A program made the position numbers and the translations under genes. Below the pieces are notes generated by a model, which did not search any database, was not told where the DNA came from, and was given only the letters and a program-made list of their open reading frames with translations. A stretch of DNA of 64,000 nucleotides from Sporosalibacterium faouarense (GTDB lineage Bacteria > Bacillota > Clostridia > Tissierellales > VENL01), in assembly GCF_016765695.1 (NCBI RefSeq), contig NZ_JAETGO010000089.1, positions 62,001-126,000 of the forward strand. The letters run 5' to 3'. Every line of letters starts with the position of its first letter. Positions within the stretch are counted from its first letter, which is position 1. Shown here in pieces: positions 34,829 through 43,684 of this stretch.

Positions 34829-34882
34829 GAACTGAGAGCATTGAATTAATTACTTAAATTCAATGCTCTCAGTTCTTTTTTT
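34829..34882 (+). terminator. Very strong terminator after dacF
   Basis: An 18 bp perfect stem (34829-34846 with 34856-34873), a nine-base loop and a run of eight T. The longest perfect terminator stem in the window. Confidence 0.95.
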
Positions 34883-35151
34883 TATTTATAATTATATAAG
34901 ACAAGCCGTAATCCTATTGAAATAAATTTGTAATATTTTTTTAATGAAGATAATTATCATTATTAAGATATAATGGTATTTAGAGGGGGATAGTCAGGAC
35001 CAAGATACCTTTACATTTAAATAAACAATGTAAAACCTACCTAAATTAGAAATACATAACTCCCTCAAAACACTAATCAAATAGACAAAACAAATAGTAG
35101 TTATATGCAATATGAGATAAAAACAAATTATAATAAGATTGGGAGGAGAAC
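34883..35151 (+). promoter_or_regulatory. Promoter and possible structured leader of the glycosidase gene
   Basis: The 349-base gap after dacF holds its terminator and then this leader. A TATAAT (34969-34974) predicts a transcript from about 34981 with a leader of about 170 bases. GAGGGGG (34983-34989) can pair with CTCCCTC (35060-35066), and inside this TTTACATT (35010-35017) pairs with AATGTAAA (35027-35034). A GATAATTATC palindrome (34950-34959) lies near the -35 position. I do not recognise a known riboswitch class, and there is no convincing small ORF. Confidence 0.4.
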
Positions 35152-37980
35152 ATGTTGAAGAAAAAAAAGATTGTTACAGGATTATTGACAGTAGTTTTAA
35201 CTTTTAACACTTTTATTTCCTTTCCTTCAGCCGATGAGTTCGTAGATATCTATGAGGAAAGGGCATCAGAAAATATATCAAAGGGTGTAATTCATGAGAA
35301 AGTATTGAAATTTACCAATGAAGGTTGGCTAAATATAAACGTTATGAGAATTAACCTTGAAGACAAGTATACTTCACTAGAGGTACTAACAAATGCAAAT
35401 GGTATATCAAGGGGAGATTCCTTAACTAATCTTACATCTAAAAATGAATCCTCAGATAAAATCATTGGAGCTATTAACGGTGATTTTTTTGATACAAATG
35501 CTATGTCTACAATTGGATCCATAGTAAATAATGGTGAGCTTGTAACATCATCCAAAGCTCTACCCGAATTTGCTTCCTTTAACATAGACAATAATAATAT
35601 TCCATTTATTGATTATTGGAGTACAAATAAATTAACTCTCAGAAATAATAATAATGATTCTGTTCTTAATATAGCTCATAAGAACAAATCATATGTTGGA
35701 AATAGTGTTATTCTCTTAGACAAAAACTGGGGGGATTTTTCCTTTGGTAATGAGAAACATGGAAATATAGTTGAGATGGTTATTTTAAATAATAGAGTTG
35801 TGGATATTAGAAACAATCAAAAAGCTGTTGAAATCCCAGAAGATGGATTTGTAATTGCAGCTACAGGATCTTCAAAAGACTATATCTTAAATAATTTTTC
35901 AGTAAATGATAGTATAGCTTTAGAAGTATCTTCGGATCCAGATTATGAGAAGCTCTCTTTAGCTATTGGAGGAGGAGCAGTAATATTAAAAGATGGAAAG
36001 ATACCAGATGAATTTTCACTAAAAGTTCCAGGACGTAATCCTAGGACAAGTATTGGAATTAGTAAGGATAAAAAAGAAATAATACTGATGACTATTGACG
36101 GAAGAACATCATCCTACATAGGTGTGACTCAAAAGGAACTAGCAGAAATTCTAATAGACTTAGGAGCTTATGATGGAATTAATCTTGATGGCGGTGGATC
36201 TTCTGAAATGGTGGTAAAAGGTTTAGGAAAAGATAATATTGATATAGCAAACAATCCATCTGATGGATTTGAAAGAAGTATCATGAATGGCCTTGCGGTA
36301 CTAAATAATAGTCCGAAGGCTTCCTTAAAAGGTATTAATATTCAATGTGAAGATGATATAGTGTTTCTAGGAGCTCACAGAACTTTTGATTTAAAAGGTT
36401 ATGACGAAAACTACAATCCTTTAGAAGTTAATCCAGGGGATGGAGACTGGACTGTCAGTGGAGTAGAAGGAAAATTTATAGACAATAAGTTTATACCGGA
36501 GACAACTGGAAATGGAACCATTGAGGTTTCATATAATGGCAAAATTGCTTCTATAGATATAAAAGTAATAGACAATCCGATAGAGCTTTCAATATCTCCT
36601 TCAGAAATGACTCTACAAAAGAATAGTGAAGTGCCTTTATATGTAGAAGCAGTAAATGATGATGGGTATAAATCAAAAATTGAAGTAAGTGATTTACAAT
36701 GGACTATCCCTAAAAATATTGGTGAAATAGAAGGAAGTACCTTTGTATCCTCTGATAAAGTAGCAGCAGGAATCATAAAGGGATCCTTTAATGGCATTGA
36801 TTCTTATATAAAAGTATCAACAGGCTATCATGAGCAAATCTTAGATGATTTTGAAAGACAAAGAGGAGAATTTGTTTCATATCCTTCTACTATTAAAGGT
36901 GCTTTTTACCTTTCATACAATGCTAAGAAAGGTAAACGTTCTGGTCAATTAAGCTATGATTTCACAAATATTGATAGTTCTAAAGCTACCTACATTGTAT
37001 ATAACGGTAAGGGACTTCCTCTTACAGAAAAGCCTGATAAAATAGGTCTATGGGTATATGGTGATAATGGAAATAGTCATTGGCTTAGAGGTAAACTGAT
37101 AGATTCAAGTGGAGAGTCCTATAATATCACTTTTGCAAGAAATGTTGACTGGAAAGGATGGAAATTTGTTGAAGCTTCCATTCCTGATAATGCAGTAGCT
37201 CCTTTAAATCTTGAGAGACTATATTTAGTCGAAACTGAACCTACTCAAGAGGACTATGGTCAAATTTATGTAGATGATTTGACTGCATTTTATAAACCAA
37301 AATTTGATGGAGTAATTCCAGACAATGATACTGTTTATTCTGATAAAAGAAATGTAGAATCGGAACTAAAAAATGAAAACTCCTTTAGATTTTTAGCCCA
37401 TGGTAGTATTAGTAATTTAAATACAATATTAGATAGAATCGTGACAAATAAAATTGCTAGCATTGCTAATACTATGGACTTAAGTCTTTATACCAATAAT
37501 GTTAGTGAAAAATTTCAAGAAAAATTAGTAGATACTCACATTGTTGGAGATTCAGGATATTCCCTTACTACCTTTAAGAATAGTTCTTTTATAAAATTAG
37601 ATAATAGTAAAGGTAGCATTAGGGAAACTGATTATAATCAATGGATATGGCTTTTAAATACTGTCAAAGATATAGATACTAAAAGTCTCTTTGTTGTACT
37701 GCCTAATCAGTTAAATTTCGATGACAAGCTAGAGGAAAAATTGTTTTTCGATACCTTTAAAGATTTAAAGGAAAACAAGAATATGGATGTTTGGATTCTC
37801 AGTGAAAATAGCAATGATGATTTTCAAATAAAGGCAATAGATGGAATTAGATTTGTCAATTTAAAATCATATCCTAACACTAGCCATATTGACATTTACA
37901 ATGATCTTAAATATATGGTTTTCACTGTTAATGATGGATATGTGACATACGAAATTAAAAACATGTATGAGAAAGAGTAG
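35152..37980 (+). CDS. Large secreted phosphodiester glycosidase family protein
   Basis: A 942-residue exported protein. A signal peptide (about 1-26, 'LLTVVLTFNTFISFPSAD') is followed by a NAGPA/DUF2233 domain (about 90-385) with 'AINGDFFDTNA', 'GRNPRTSIGI' and 'GINLDGGGSSEMV', the signatures of phosphodiester glycosidases that cut sugar-1-phosphodiester links. Then come Ig-like strands (about 390-560), a beta-sandwich carbohydrate-binding-like domain (about 565-725) and a C-terminal domain (about 740-942) I cannot assign. The substrate may be a teichoic acid-like or capsular polymer. GGGAGGAG precedes ATG; it is monocistronic. Confidence 0.88.
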   Translation: MLKKKKIVTGLLTVVLTFNTFISFPSADEFVDIYEERASENISKGVIHEKVLKFTNEGWLNINVMRINLEDKYTSLEVLTNANGISRGDSLTNLTSKNESSDKIIGAINGDFFDTNAMSTIGSIVNNGELVTSSKALPEFASFNIDNNNIPFIDYWSTNKLTLRNNNNDSVLNIAHKNKSYVGNSVILLDKNWGDFSFGNEKHGNIVEMVILNNRVVDIRNNQKAVEIPEDGFVIAATGSSKDYILNNFSVNDSIALEVSSDPDYEKLSLAIGGGAVILKDGKIPDEFSLKVPGRNPRTSIGISKDKKEIILMTIDGRTSSYIGVTQKELAEILIDLGAYDGINLDGGGSSEMVVKGLGKDNIDIANNPSDGFERSIMNGLAVLNNSPKASLKGINIQCEDDIVFLGAHRTFDLKGYDENYNPLEVNPGDGDWTVSGVEGKFIDNKFIPETTGNGTIEVSYNGKIASIDIKVIDNPIELSISPSEMTLQKNSEVPLYVEAVNDDGYKSKIEVSDLQWTIPKNIGEIEGSTFVSSDKVAAGIIKGSFNGIDSYIKVSTGYHEQILDDFERQRGEFVSYPSTIKGAFYLSYNAKKGKRSGQLSYDFTNIDSSKATYIVYNGKGLPLTEKPDKIGLWVYGDNGNSHWLRGKLIDSSGESYNITFARNVDWKGWKFVEASIPDNAVAPLNLERLYLVETEPTQEDYGQIYVDDLTAFYKPKFDGVIPDNDTVYSDKRNVESELKNENSFRFLAHGSISNLNTILDRIVTNKIASIANTMDLSLYTNNVSEKFQEKLVDTHIVGDSGYSLTTFKNSSFIKLDNSKGSIRETDYNQWIWLLNTVKDIDTKSLFVVLPNQLNFDDKLEEKLFFDTFKDLKENKNMDVWILSENSNDDFQIKAIDGIRFVNLKSYPNTSHIDIYNDLKYMVFTVNDGYVTYEIKNMYEKE

Positions 37981-38019
37981 AAAATATATTAAGCAAAACT
38001 TCCAAAGTTTCTTCAACAT

Positions 38020-38050
38020 AGGGACCCTTTTAGGGTCCCTTGTTGTATTA
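38020..38050 (+). terminator. Probable terminator after the glycosidase
   Basis: AGGGACCCT (38020-38028) pairs perfectly with AGGGTCCCT (38032-38040). The following TGTTGTATT is a poor T tract, so efficiency may be moderate. Confidence 0.6.
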
Positions 38051-38085
38051 TTTAAATAATGAAGATTTTTTTCTAAGTAAAAATA

Positions 38086-38094
38086 TGTTATAAT
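38086..38094 (+). promoter_or_regulatory. Extended -10 promoter before the site-2 protease gene
   Basis: TGTTATAAT is a complete extended -10 element; the -35 region is only a T run. It would drive the protease-scpA-scpB operon from about 38101. Confidence 0.5.
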
Positions 38095-38137
38095 ACATAA
38101 TAGACTTTACATAATTTATTAGAAAGAAGTGATAAAA

Positions 38138-38773
38138 ATGGATTTTTTAGGTGGACTTGATAGTCTAATTGCAGAAAAGATTAAAATGTTGCCTATGATT
38201 TTACCAGGTATTATTATTGCTATAACCCTTCACGAGCTTGCACATGGATATGTAGCTTATGCTTTAGGAGATACAACTGCAAAAAATAAAGGTAGATTGA
38301 GTTTTAATCCTTTAGTTCATATCGATATAGCAGGTTTTTTATTTCTAATCATTGCAGGTTTTGGTTGGGCCAAGCCAGTGCCTATTAATCCAATGAATTT
38401 TAAAAATAGGAAATTAGGTACTATACTTGTTTCTATAGCTGGACCTGTGACTAACTTTTTAATCGCAATAATTACGATTCTAATTTTAGCCATAGTTCCT
38501 ATTAATAATAGTTTGATTTTAAATATCGTAATTTCAATTGCTATATATAATATTATTTTAGGAATTTTTAATTTATTGCCTTTTCCACCTTTAGATGGTT
38601 CAAAAATAGTAGCTAGTTTATTACCTACTAAATATGAGATTCTTTTTTACAAATACCAAAAGTACCTTTATGGTATATTACTTATTTTAATTTTAACTAA
38701 CGGCATTGATAGAGTACTAGGACCAGTATTAGATTTTAGTTACAATATCATAGTAAGAGCCATATTTTTTTAA
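38138..38773 (+). CDS. Site-2 protease family (M50) membrane metalloprotease
   Basis: A 211-residue membrane protease with the zinc motif 'HELAHG' in the first core helix (HExxH, about residues 32-36) and the distal 'NLLPFPPLDGSKI' that provides the third ligand Asp. About five membrane helices, without a PDZ domain, place it in the small YwhC/Rip3-like group. Its substrate is unknown. ATG 38138 follows GAAAGAAGTGA. It precedes scpA by 25 bases, a common clostridial arrangement. Confidence 0.9.
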   Translation: MDFLGGLDSLIAEKIKMLPMILPGIIIAITLHELAHGYVAYALGDTTAKNKGRLSFNPLVHIDIAGFLFLIIAGFGWAKPVPINPMNFKNRKLGTILVSIAGPVTNFLIAIITILILAIVPINNSLILNIVISIAIYNIILGIFNLLPFPPLDGSKIVASLLPTKYEILFYKYQKYLYGILLILILTNGIDRVLGPVLDFSYNIIVRAIFF

Positions 38774-38798
38774 TAAAATTAGTTTGGGAGTTTAATAG

Positions 38799-39566
38799 AT
38801 GGAATATAAAGTTGTATTAGAAACCTTTGAAGGGCCATTGGACTTGTTGTATCATTTAATTGAGAAAAACAAAGTTGATATATATGATATTCCAATAGCC
38901 AAGATAACCGATCAATATGTAGAATATATAGAGACAATGCAAGAACTAGATATGAATGTAACCAGTGAATTCTTAGTCATGGTAGCAACTCTTTTGGAAA
39001 TAAAGTCTAAAATGCTTTTACCTGCCACGAAAAATGATGACGAGAATACCGATGAAGATGGGGTGGACCCTAGAGAAGAACTTGTCCTAAGACTTCTAGA
39101 ATATAAAAAGTATAAAACTGCTGCTGAAGAGTTGAAGAATAAGGAAATGGTTCAAAGTAAAGTATTTAATAAACCTCAAGAAGAAATTGAGCATTTTATT
39201 GATGGTGATCAGCCAAAATTAGAAGGTATAGACTTAAAAGATCTTCTAAAGGCTTTTTCTGAAGTAATGAATAGACAAAAAAAGTATGACGAAGAATTTG
39301 ACTTTCATGAAATTGAAAGAGATGAAATAACTATAGAAGATGCTATAGATGAGCTTCTTCATATTATTAGTAAGGTTAAAAAAATTAAATTTCATGATTT
39401 ATTTAAAATAGAATATAGTAAAGTAAAAATTGTAGTTACTTTTTTATCTGTATTAGAATTGATTAGATTAAATACTATTACGATTCATCAGGAAAGAAAT
39501 TTCGATGATATTGTCTTAATATACAAGGATTCAAAAGGTGACAAAACGGAGGAATTAAATGGATAA
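38799..39566 (+). CDS. scpA: Segregation and condensation protein A
   Basis: The kleisin of the bacterial SMC condensin complex, bridging the SMC heads. The 255-residue protein begins 'YKVVLETFEGPLDLLYHLIEKNKVDIYDIPI', the N-terminal helical domain that binds the SMC neck, and ends with a winged helix that binds the SMC cap ('KIVVTFLSVLELIRLNTI'). The middle is acidic and flexible and binds ScpB. GGGAG precedes ATG, and the gene overlaps scpB by 8 bases. Confidence 0.97.
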   Translation: MEYKVVLETFEGPLDLLYHLIEKNKVDIYDIPIAKITDQYVEYIETMQELDMNVTSEFLVMVATLLEIKSKMLLPATKNDDENTDEDGVDPREELVLRLLEYKKYKTAAEELKNKEMVQSKVFNKPQEEIEHFIDGDQPKLEGIDLKDLLKAFSEVMNRQKKYDEEFDFHEIERDEITIEDAIDELLHIISKVKKIKFHDLFKIEYSKVKIVVTFLSVLELIRLNTITIHQERNFDDIVLIYKDSKGDKTEELNG

Positions 39567-40113
39567 AAGAGAAATAAAGTCAATAATAGAAGGCTTACTA
39601 TTTATATGGGGTGAACCTCTTTTAGCTTCTGATATCACAGAGGTACTCGATATAAAAGAAAATGAAGTACATCTTATTCTAAAAGAAATGATGAATGATT
39701 TTAACTATAATAGAAGAGGTCTACAAATTAAACAGACTAATAATAGCTACCAGCTTACAACTAGAGCCGAGCATTTTGATTGGATAAGCAAATTATGTAC
39801 ACCCAGAAATGACAAAAAGCTTTCCAATGCTGCATTAGAAACACTATCGATTATAGCATATAAGCAGCCAATAACAAGGATGGAGGTTGAAGCTCTCAGA
39901 GGAGTTAAGTGCGATAGATCAATAAATACCTTGGTCCAAAAAGAATTGGTAAAAGAGGTTGGGCGATTAGATAAGACCGGTCGACCAATTTTATATGGTA
40001 CTACAGATGATTTTCTTCAGTACTTCGGATTAACATCCTTAGAGCAATTGCCTCAGTTAGAAGATTTCACAAAATTGGATGAGGATGGACAGCTTGAATT
40101 AGAGTTTGATTAA
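39559..40113 (+). CDS. scpB: Segregation and condensation protein B
   Basis: A 184-residue dimeric winged-helix protein of the SMC-ScpAB complex. Family hallmarks are 'IIEGLLFIWGEPLLASDI', 'KPITRMEVEALRGVKCDRSINTLVQKELVKEVGRLD' (seen here as 'KQPITRMEVEALRG') and 'GRPILYGTTDDFLQYFGL'. It overlaps scpA, ensuring balanced synthesis. A terminator follows directly. Confidence 0.97.
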   Translation: MDKREIKSIIEGLLFIWGEPLLASDITEVLDIKENEVHLILKEMMNDFNYNRRGLQIKQTNNSYQLTTRAEHFDWISKLCTPRNDKKLSNAALETLSIIAYKQPITRMEVEALRGVKCDRSINTLVQKELVKEVGRLDKTGRPILYGTTDDFLQYFGLTSLEQLPQLEDFTKLDEDGQLELEFD

Positions 40114-40117
40114 ATCA

Positions 40118-40150
40118 AAATAACACTTTATGTGTTATTTTTTCTTTTTT
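40118..40150 (+). terminator. Intrinsic terminator after scpB
   Basis: AAATAACAC (40118-40126) pairs with GTGTTATTT (40132-40140), followed by TTTCTTTTTTT. Confidence 0.88.
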
Positions 40151-40205
40151 TGGGAAAAATAGTTATTAAAAATGTGTTTTGTTTTCAGTCTTTGAGGTGA
40201 AAAAT

Positions 40206-40844
40206 TTGATTTATGCTATTGTTGCCATAATCCTTATTCTTTTCTTAATTTTTATCCCATTCTACATAAATATTGAATTGCTTAGGAAAAATAATAATGA
40301 TTACTTAAAGTTTAAATTTATAATTATAAAAGGTCTAATTAAATTTGATTTAGAAATTCCTTTTATAGATATTATAAAAAATAATAATAAGTTTTCATTA
40401 GAAATTCAAGATAAAATTGAAAAAGGGAAAAAGGAGAAGGATGTTTCGAAAAAAAAGAAAGTTATACCAATCGATAAAATTTTGAAAAAAATTAAAGAAA
40501 CCCTTGCATATGATGAAATGATTAAAACCATATCAAAATATATGCTAAAAAAAATTAAGATTAATGAAGTTAATTGGGAAACTAAAATTGGATTTCATGA
40601 TTCTTCAGTTACAGCTGTTCTTACAGGATTTGTTTGGTCAATAAAAAATATAATCTTATCTTTTTTAGTTTCTACATACGATAAGAAAATAGAGAAAATG
40701 CATCTTAATGTACTTCCTGCATTTAATGAAAACATATTTGAAACCCATTTGAATTGCATAATTAAGTTAAAAATGGCTTATATTATTATTGCAGGATTAA
40801 AAGGTTTAAAAGTAAAGATAAGAGGTGGTGTTAAAAATGAGTGA
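40206..40844 (+). CDS. DUF2953 family membrane-anchored protein (YtfI-like)
   Basis: A 212-residue protein with one N-terminal membrane helix (about 2-22), a basic Lys-rich linker (about 70-105) and a C-terminal DUF2953 domain with 'WETKIGFHDSSVTAVLTG'. I choose TTG 40206 because GAGGTG lies 7 bases before it; the codon at 40179 would put charged residues before the helix. It is paired with gerW, as ytfI is with ytfJ in B. subtilis, so a sporulation or germination role is likely but unproven. Confidence 0.85.
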   Translation: MIYAIVAIILILFLIFIPFYINIELLRKNNNDYLKFKFIIIKGLIKFDLEIPFIDIIKNNNKFSLEIQDKIEKGKKEKDVSKKKKVIPIDKILKKIKETLAYDEMIKTISKYMLKKIKINEVNWETKIGFHDSSVTAVLTGFVWSIKNIILSFLVSTYDKKIEKMHLNVLPAFNENIFETHLNCIIKLKMAYIIIAGLKGLKVKIRGGVKNE

Positions 40845-41295
40845 TCATCCTATTGAAGGTTTAATGCAAACTACAATGGAAAGTATCAAGGAAATGGTAG
40901 ATGTTAATACAATAGTTGGAGACCCTGTTGAATCTCCAGATGGATTAGTTATTATACCAATATCTAAGGTATCTTTTGGTTTTGCATCTGGTGGTGGTGA
41001 ATACAGTACTTCTAAAGATTCTAGCAACGAAGATGGAAAAGGTGGAAAACTTCCTTTTGGAGGTGGTAGTGGAGCAGGAGTCTCATTACAACCTGTTGCA
41101 TTTATAGTTGTAGGTAATGGACAAATTAAGCTTATGCCTGTAGATCAAGGTTCAAATCTTTTAAATAATATTATAGATACAATACCAAACCTTACTAATG
41201 GGCTACAGAATATGATGAAACAAAAAAAAGATAAAAAGATAGTTGCAAGAAAATTTAAAATTGAGAAAGAAGAAGATGATGAATGCCAAGAATAA
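40837..41295 (+). CDS. gerW: GerW/YtfJ family sporulation protein
   Basis: A 152-residue protein of the GerW family, needed for normal germination in B. subtilis. It begins 'HPIEGLMQTTMESIKEMVD', has the conserved 'VNTIVGDPVESPDGLVIIPISKVSFGFASGGGE'-type core and a Gly-rich 'LPFGGGSGAGVSLQPVAFIVV' stretch. ATG 40837 follows AGAGGTGG and lies 8 bases inside the DUF2953 gene, so the two are translationally coupled. The basic and acidic tail is typical. Confidence 0.93.
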   Translation: MSDHPIEGLMQTTMESIKEMVDVNTIVGDPVESPDGLVIIPISKVSFGFASGGGEYSTSKDSSNEDGKGGKLPFGGGSGAGVSLQPVAFIVVGNGQIKLMPVDQGSNLLNNIIDTIPNLTNGLQNMMKQKKDKKIVARKFKIEKEEDDECQE

Positions 41296-41299
41296 AAAT

Positions 41300-41326
41300 A
41301 GGAGCAGGAATACTGCTTCTTTTTTT
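41300..41326 (+). terminator. Intrinsic terminator after gerW
   Basis: AGGAGCAG (41300-41307) pairs with CTGCTTCT (41313-41320, one G-U), followed by six T. Confidence 0.88.
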
Positions 41327-41421
41327 ACTTAATTTACAGAAGTTAGATAATCAAGTATTGAATTAAATCATGCTATATAGAAATACTAAAAATATAGTGA
41401 ATATTTAATGGAGTGATTAAA

Positions 41422-42552
41422 TTGAAAGTAAATAAAAAACTTTTTATATTCGTATTATGCTTTATGCTAGTATCAATAGTAGAGTTTTCAATTGCCTCTG
41501 AGTATAATGCACCTCCTGTAAATGGGAAATCCGGCATTTTGCTTGAATCTGAATCTGGCAGAATACTATATTCAAATAATGAACATCAAAGACTACCTAT
41601 TGCAAGTACAACGAAAATAATGACAGCTTTACTTGCATTAGAGCATGGAAATCTTGATGAAAAAGTAAAGGTAGATAAAAAAAGCATTGGAATTGAAGGA
41701 TCAAGTATTTATCTTGGATATGATGAGGAAATTTCATTAAAAGACTTAGTTTATGGACTGATGCTTAGATCAGGTAATGATTCTGCTGTAGCTATTGCTA
41801 TCCATGTGGGAGGGTCTGTTGAAAACTTTATAGAAATGATGAATGAAAAAGCCAAAGAAATAGGGGCTAATAACACTAATTTTACTAATCCCCATGGTCT
41901 TCATAATGATAATCATTATTCAACAGCTTACGATCTAGCTTTAATAACTAGGGAAGCTATGAAAAATGATGAGTTTAAAAAAATATGTAAAACAAAATTA
42001 TGGGTTGCTGAAAGGGATATAAATAAGTATTTCTATAATAAAAATAAAACTCTTTGGCAATACGAAGGTGGAGACGGTGTTAAAATTGGATATACAACCA
42101 AAGCAGGCAGATGCTTAGTATCCAGCGCTACTAAGAATGGTATGCAGCTTATATCAGTTGTATTAGATGATTATTCATGGTTTAATGATTGTTATAAACT
42201 GTTTGATTATGGATTTGAGAATTATAAACCTATGGTTTTTTATGATAAGGAACAATTTATAAAAAATATAAATGTTCCTAATGGAAAAATAGAAAAATTA
42301 CCAGTAATAACCGAAAATTCACTTGTACTGCCCCTTACTGAAGATGAACTAGATGAAGTCAAAATTATAATAGATTTGCCTGATAATATTAAAGCTCCAA
42401 TTAAAAAAGGCACTGCTATCGGTAAAATAAAAGTATTTAAAGATGGGGAACTAATGACAAGTGAAAATCTTTTAGCTAAAAAAAACATATATGAAAAAGG
42501 CTTTTGGGATAAAGCAGTAAAATTCTTTAAAGAGAAAAAATTAAAGAAATAA
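41422..42552 (+). CDS. Second D-alanyl-D-alanine carboxypeptidase (DacF/DacB-like)
   Basis: A 376-residue S11 penicillin-binding protein with a signal peptide (about 1-25), catalytic Ser62-x-x-Lys65 ('ASTTK') and 'SGNDSA'. The third motif is 'KIG' ('GDGVKIGYTT') where KTG is normal, a single-residue change in a substrate-binding strand. A C-terminal beta domain and a Lys-rich tail follow. I choose TTG 41422, with GGAGTGA upstream. It is monocistronic with its own terminator. Proximity to gerW hints at sporulation; a weak SigE-like -10 (CATGCTAT, 41369-41376) is present. Confidence 0.87.
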   Translation: MKVNKKLFIFVLCFMLVSIVEFSIASEYNAPPVNGKSGILLESESGRILYSNNEHQRLPIASTTKIMTALLALEHGNLDEKVKVDKKSIGIEGSSIYLGYDEEISLKDLVYGLMLRSGNDSAVAIAIHVGGSVENFIEMMNEKAKEIGANNTNFTNPHGLHNDNHYSTAYDLALITREAMKNDEFKKICKTKLWVAERDINKYFYNKNKTLWQYEGGDGVKIGYTTKAGRCLVSSATKNGMQLISVVLDDYSWFNDCYKLFDYGFENYKPMVFYDKEQFIKNINVPNGKIEKLPVITENSLVLPLTEDELDEVKIIIDLPDNIKAPIKKGTAIGKIKVFKDGELMTSENLLAKKNIYEKGFWDKAVKFFKEKKLKK

Positions 42553-42578
42553 AACAAAATATTTTCACTATTTCTAAA

Positions 42579-42608
42579 AAGAGCACATAATTTGTGTTCT
42601 TTTTTTTA
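42579..42608 (+). terminator. Intrinsic terminator after the second carboxypeptidase
   Basis: AAGAGCACA (42579-42587) pairs with TGTGTTCTT (42593-42601, one G-U) and is followed by seven T. Confidence 0.9.
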
Positions 42609-42703
42609 TGCTGGTATAAATTTGATTTTATTATTTTGTAACAAAAAGTATTTAAATAAATATTTTAATATTATAGGAAATTTATAAGGAGGGAGGCATA
42701 TAT

Positions 42704-43684
42704 ATGCCTGAAAAAAGGCTTGAATGCGTAGATGTAGGAAGTGAATTTTGCCCATGCTATCTTGCTGATACTAATGATTGTATCACTTGTTCACATTTAC
42801 AGGGCAAAGATTTTTGTGATTGTAATTGGAGGGGAGTATGCGTATATCAAGAATATGCAATGAATGGATATAAGAGCAAGAATAGTCGCGAAGAATTCAT
42901 AAGTAAAATCGAAGATAAAAAAAGGATAAGTGATAACTGCACTTTATTAAAATTAAAAGTAACTAAGACATTAGCTAGGCAATTAAGGGAGCCTGGAGCT
43001 TATGTATTTTTGAGGTGTAAAAATTCTAATCATTATTTCAATGTTCCAATGTCTATAATGGATACTGATGAGGTCAATGGATATATTTATATTGTTTATC
43101 AGATTCTTGGTTCAAAAACAAAAATGCTAGATAAAGCTGAAAATGAAATTTTAATAAGAGGACCATATTGGAATGGTCTATTAGGCATTAAGTATTTAAA
43201 AGCAATTAAAAATGGACATTGTTTAATTGTAGCTAAAGGAGTAGCCCAGGCTCCTGCAGTTTTAGTTATAAAAAAACTTCTTAGAAATAACAATAAAGTT
43301 GACTTTATAGTAGATAAAGGAAATATTAATAGACTTTTTATTAGAGAGCGTATATCTAATTTAAATTCTGATTTATTAAATATCATTGAAGAAAACATCT
43401 CTAGTAATACTGGGAACGAAATAATAAAAGGTAAGCTGGAAAATGAGGATATAGACTTAGTATTCAGTGGTGGCTCCGATGTATTACATGCAAACTTATT
43501 ATCAATTATAGATGATTTAAATTTATCTCCATTTATGGTTGCCACTAATAACAATGAATTTTGTTGTGGAGAAGGGATATGTGGGTCATGTTCAACATAC
43601 TTAAAGGATGGTAGAAGCGTTAAAACATGTAAAACCCAATTAAGTGTTAGAGAAGTAGTTGAAGGGAGGATTATACGTGACTAA
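42704..43684 (+). CDS. Ferredoxin-reductase-type FAD/NAD-binding oxidoreductase
   Basis: A 326-residue electron-transfer protein resembling the iron-sulfur flavoprotein subunit of dihydroorotate dehydrogenase and sulfide dehydrogenase. An unusual N-terminal cysteine-rich segment has Cys at 8, 16, 18, 26, 29, 38, 40 and 46. It is followed by an FAD-binding beta-barrel (about 55-160), an NAD-binding fold with 'CLIVAKGVAQAPAVLVIKKL', and a C-terminal [2Fe-2S] motif in 'FCCGEGICGSCSTYLKDG'. AAGGAGGGAGG precedes ATG. It overlaps the next flavoprotein gene by 8 bases, so the two likely form one complex. Partner metabolite unknown; no pyrD is nearby. Confidence 0.82.
   Translation: MPEKRLECVDVGSEFCPCYLADTNDCITCSHLQGKDFCDCNWRGVCVYQEYAMNGYKSKNSREEFISKIEDKKRISDNCTLLKLKVTKTLARQLREPGAYVFLRCKNSNHYFNVPMSIMDTDEVNGYIYIVYQILGSKTKMLDKAENEILIRGPYWNGLLGIKYLKAIKNGHCLIVAKGVAQAPAVLVIKKLLRNNNKVDFIVDKGNINRLFIRERISNLNSDLLNIIEENISSNTGNEIIKGKLENEDIDLVFSGGSDVLHANLLSIIDDLNLSPFMVATNNNEFCCGEGICGSCSTYLKDGRSVKTCKTQLSVREVVEGRIIRD

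Noticed and set aside
34945-34965. Fur box near GATAATTATCATTATTA
   Set aside because: About 14 of 19 positions match the classical box, which is not exceptional in such AT-rich DNA, and the downstream gene has no iron role.
43099-43554. 151-codon minus-strand ORF inside the flavoprotein gene
   Set aside because: It is antisense to the conserved NAD-binding fold and has no ribosome site or family features.
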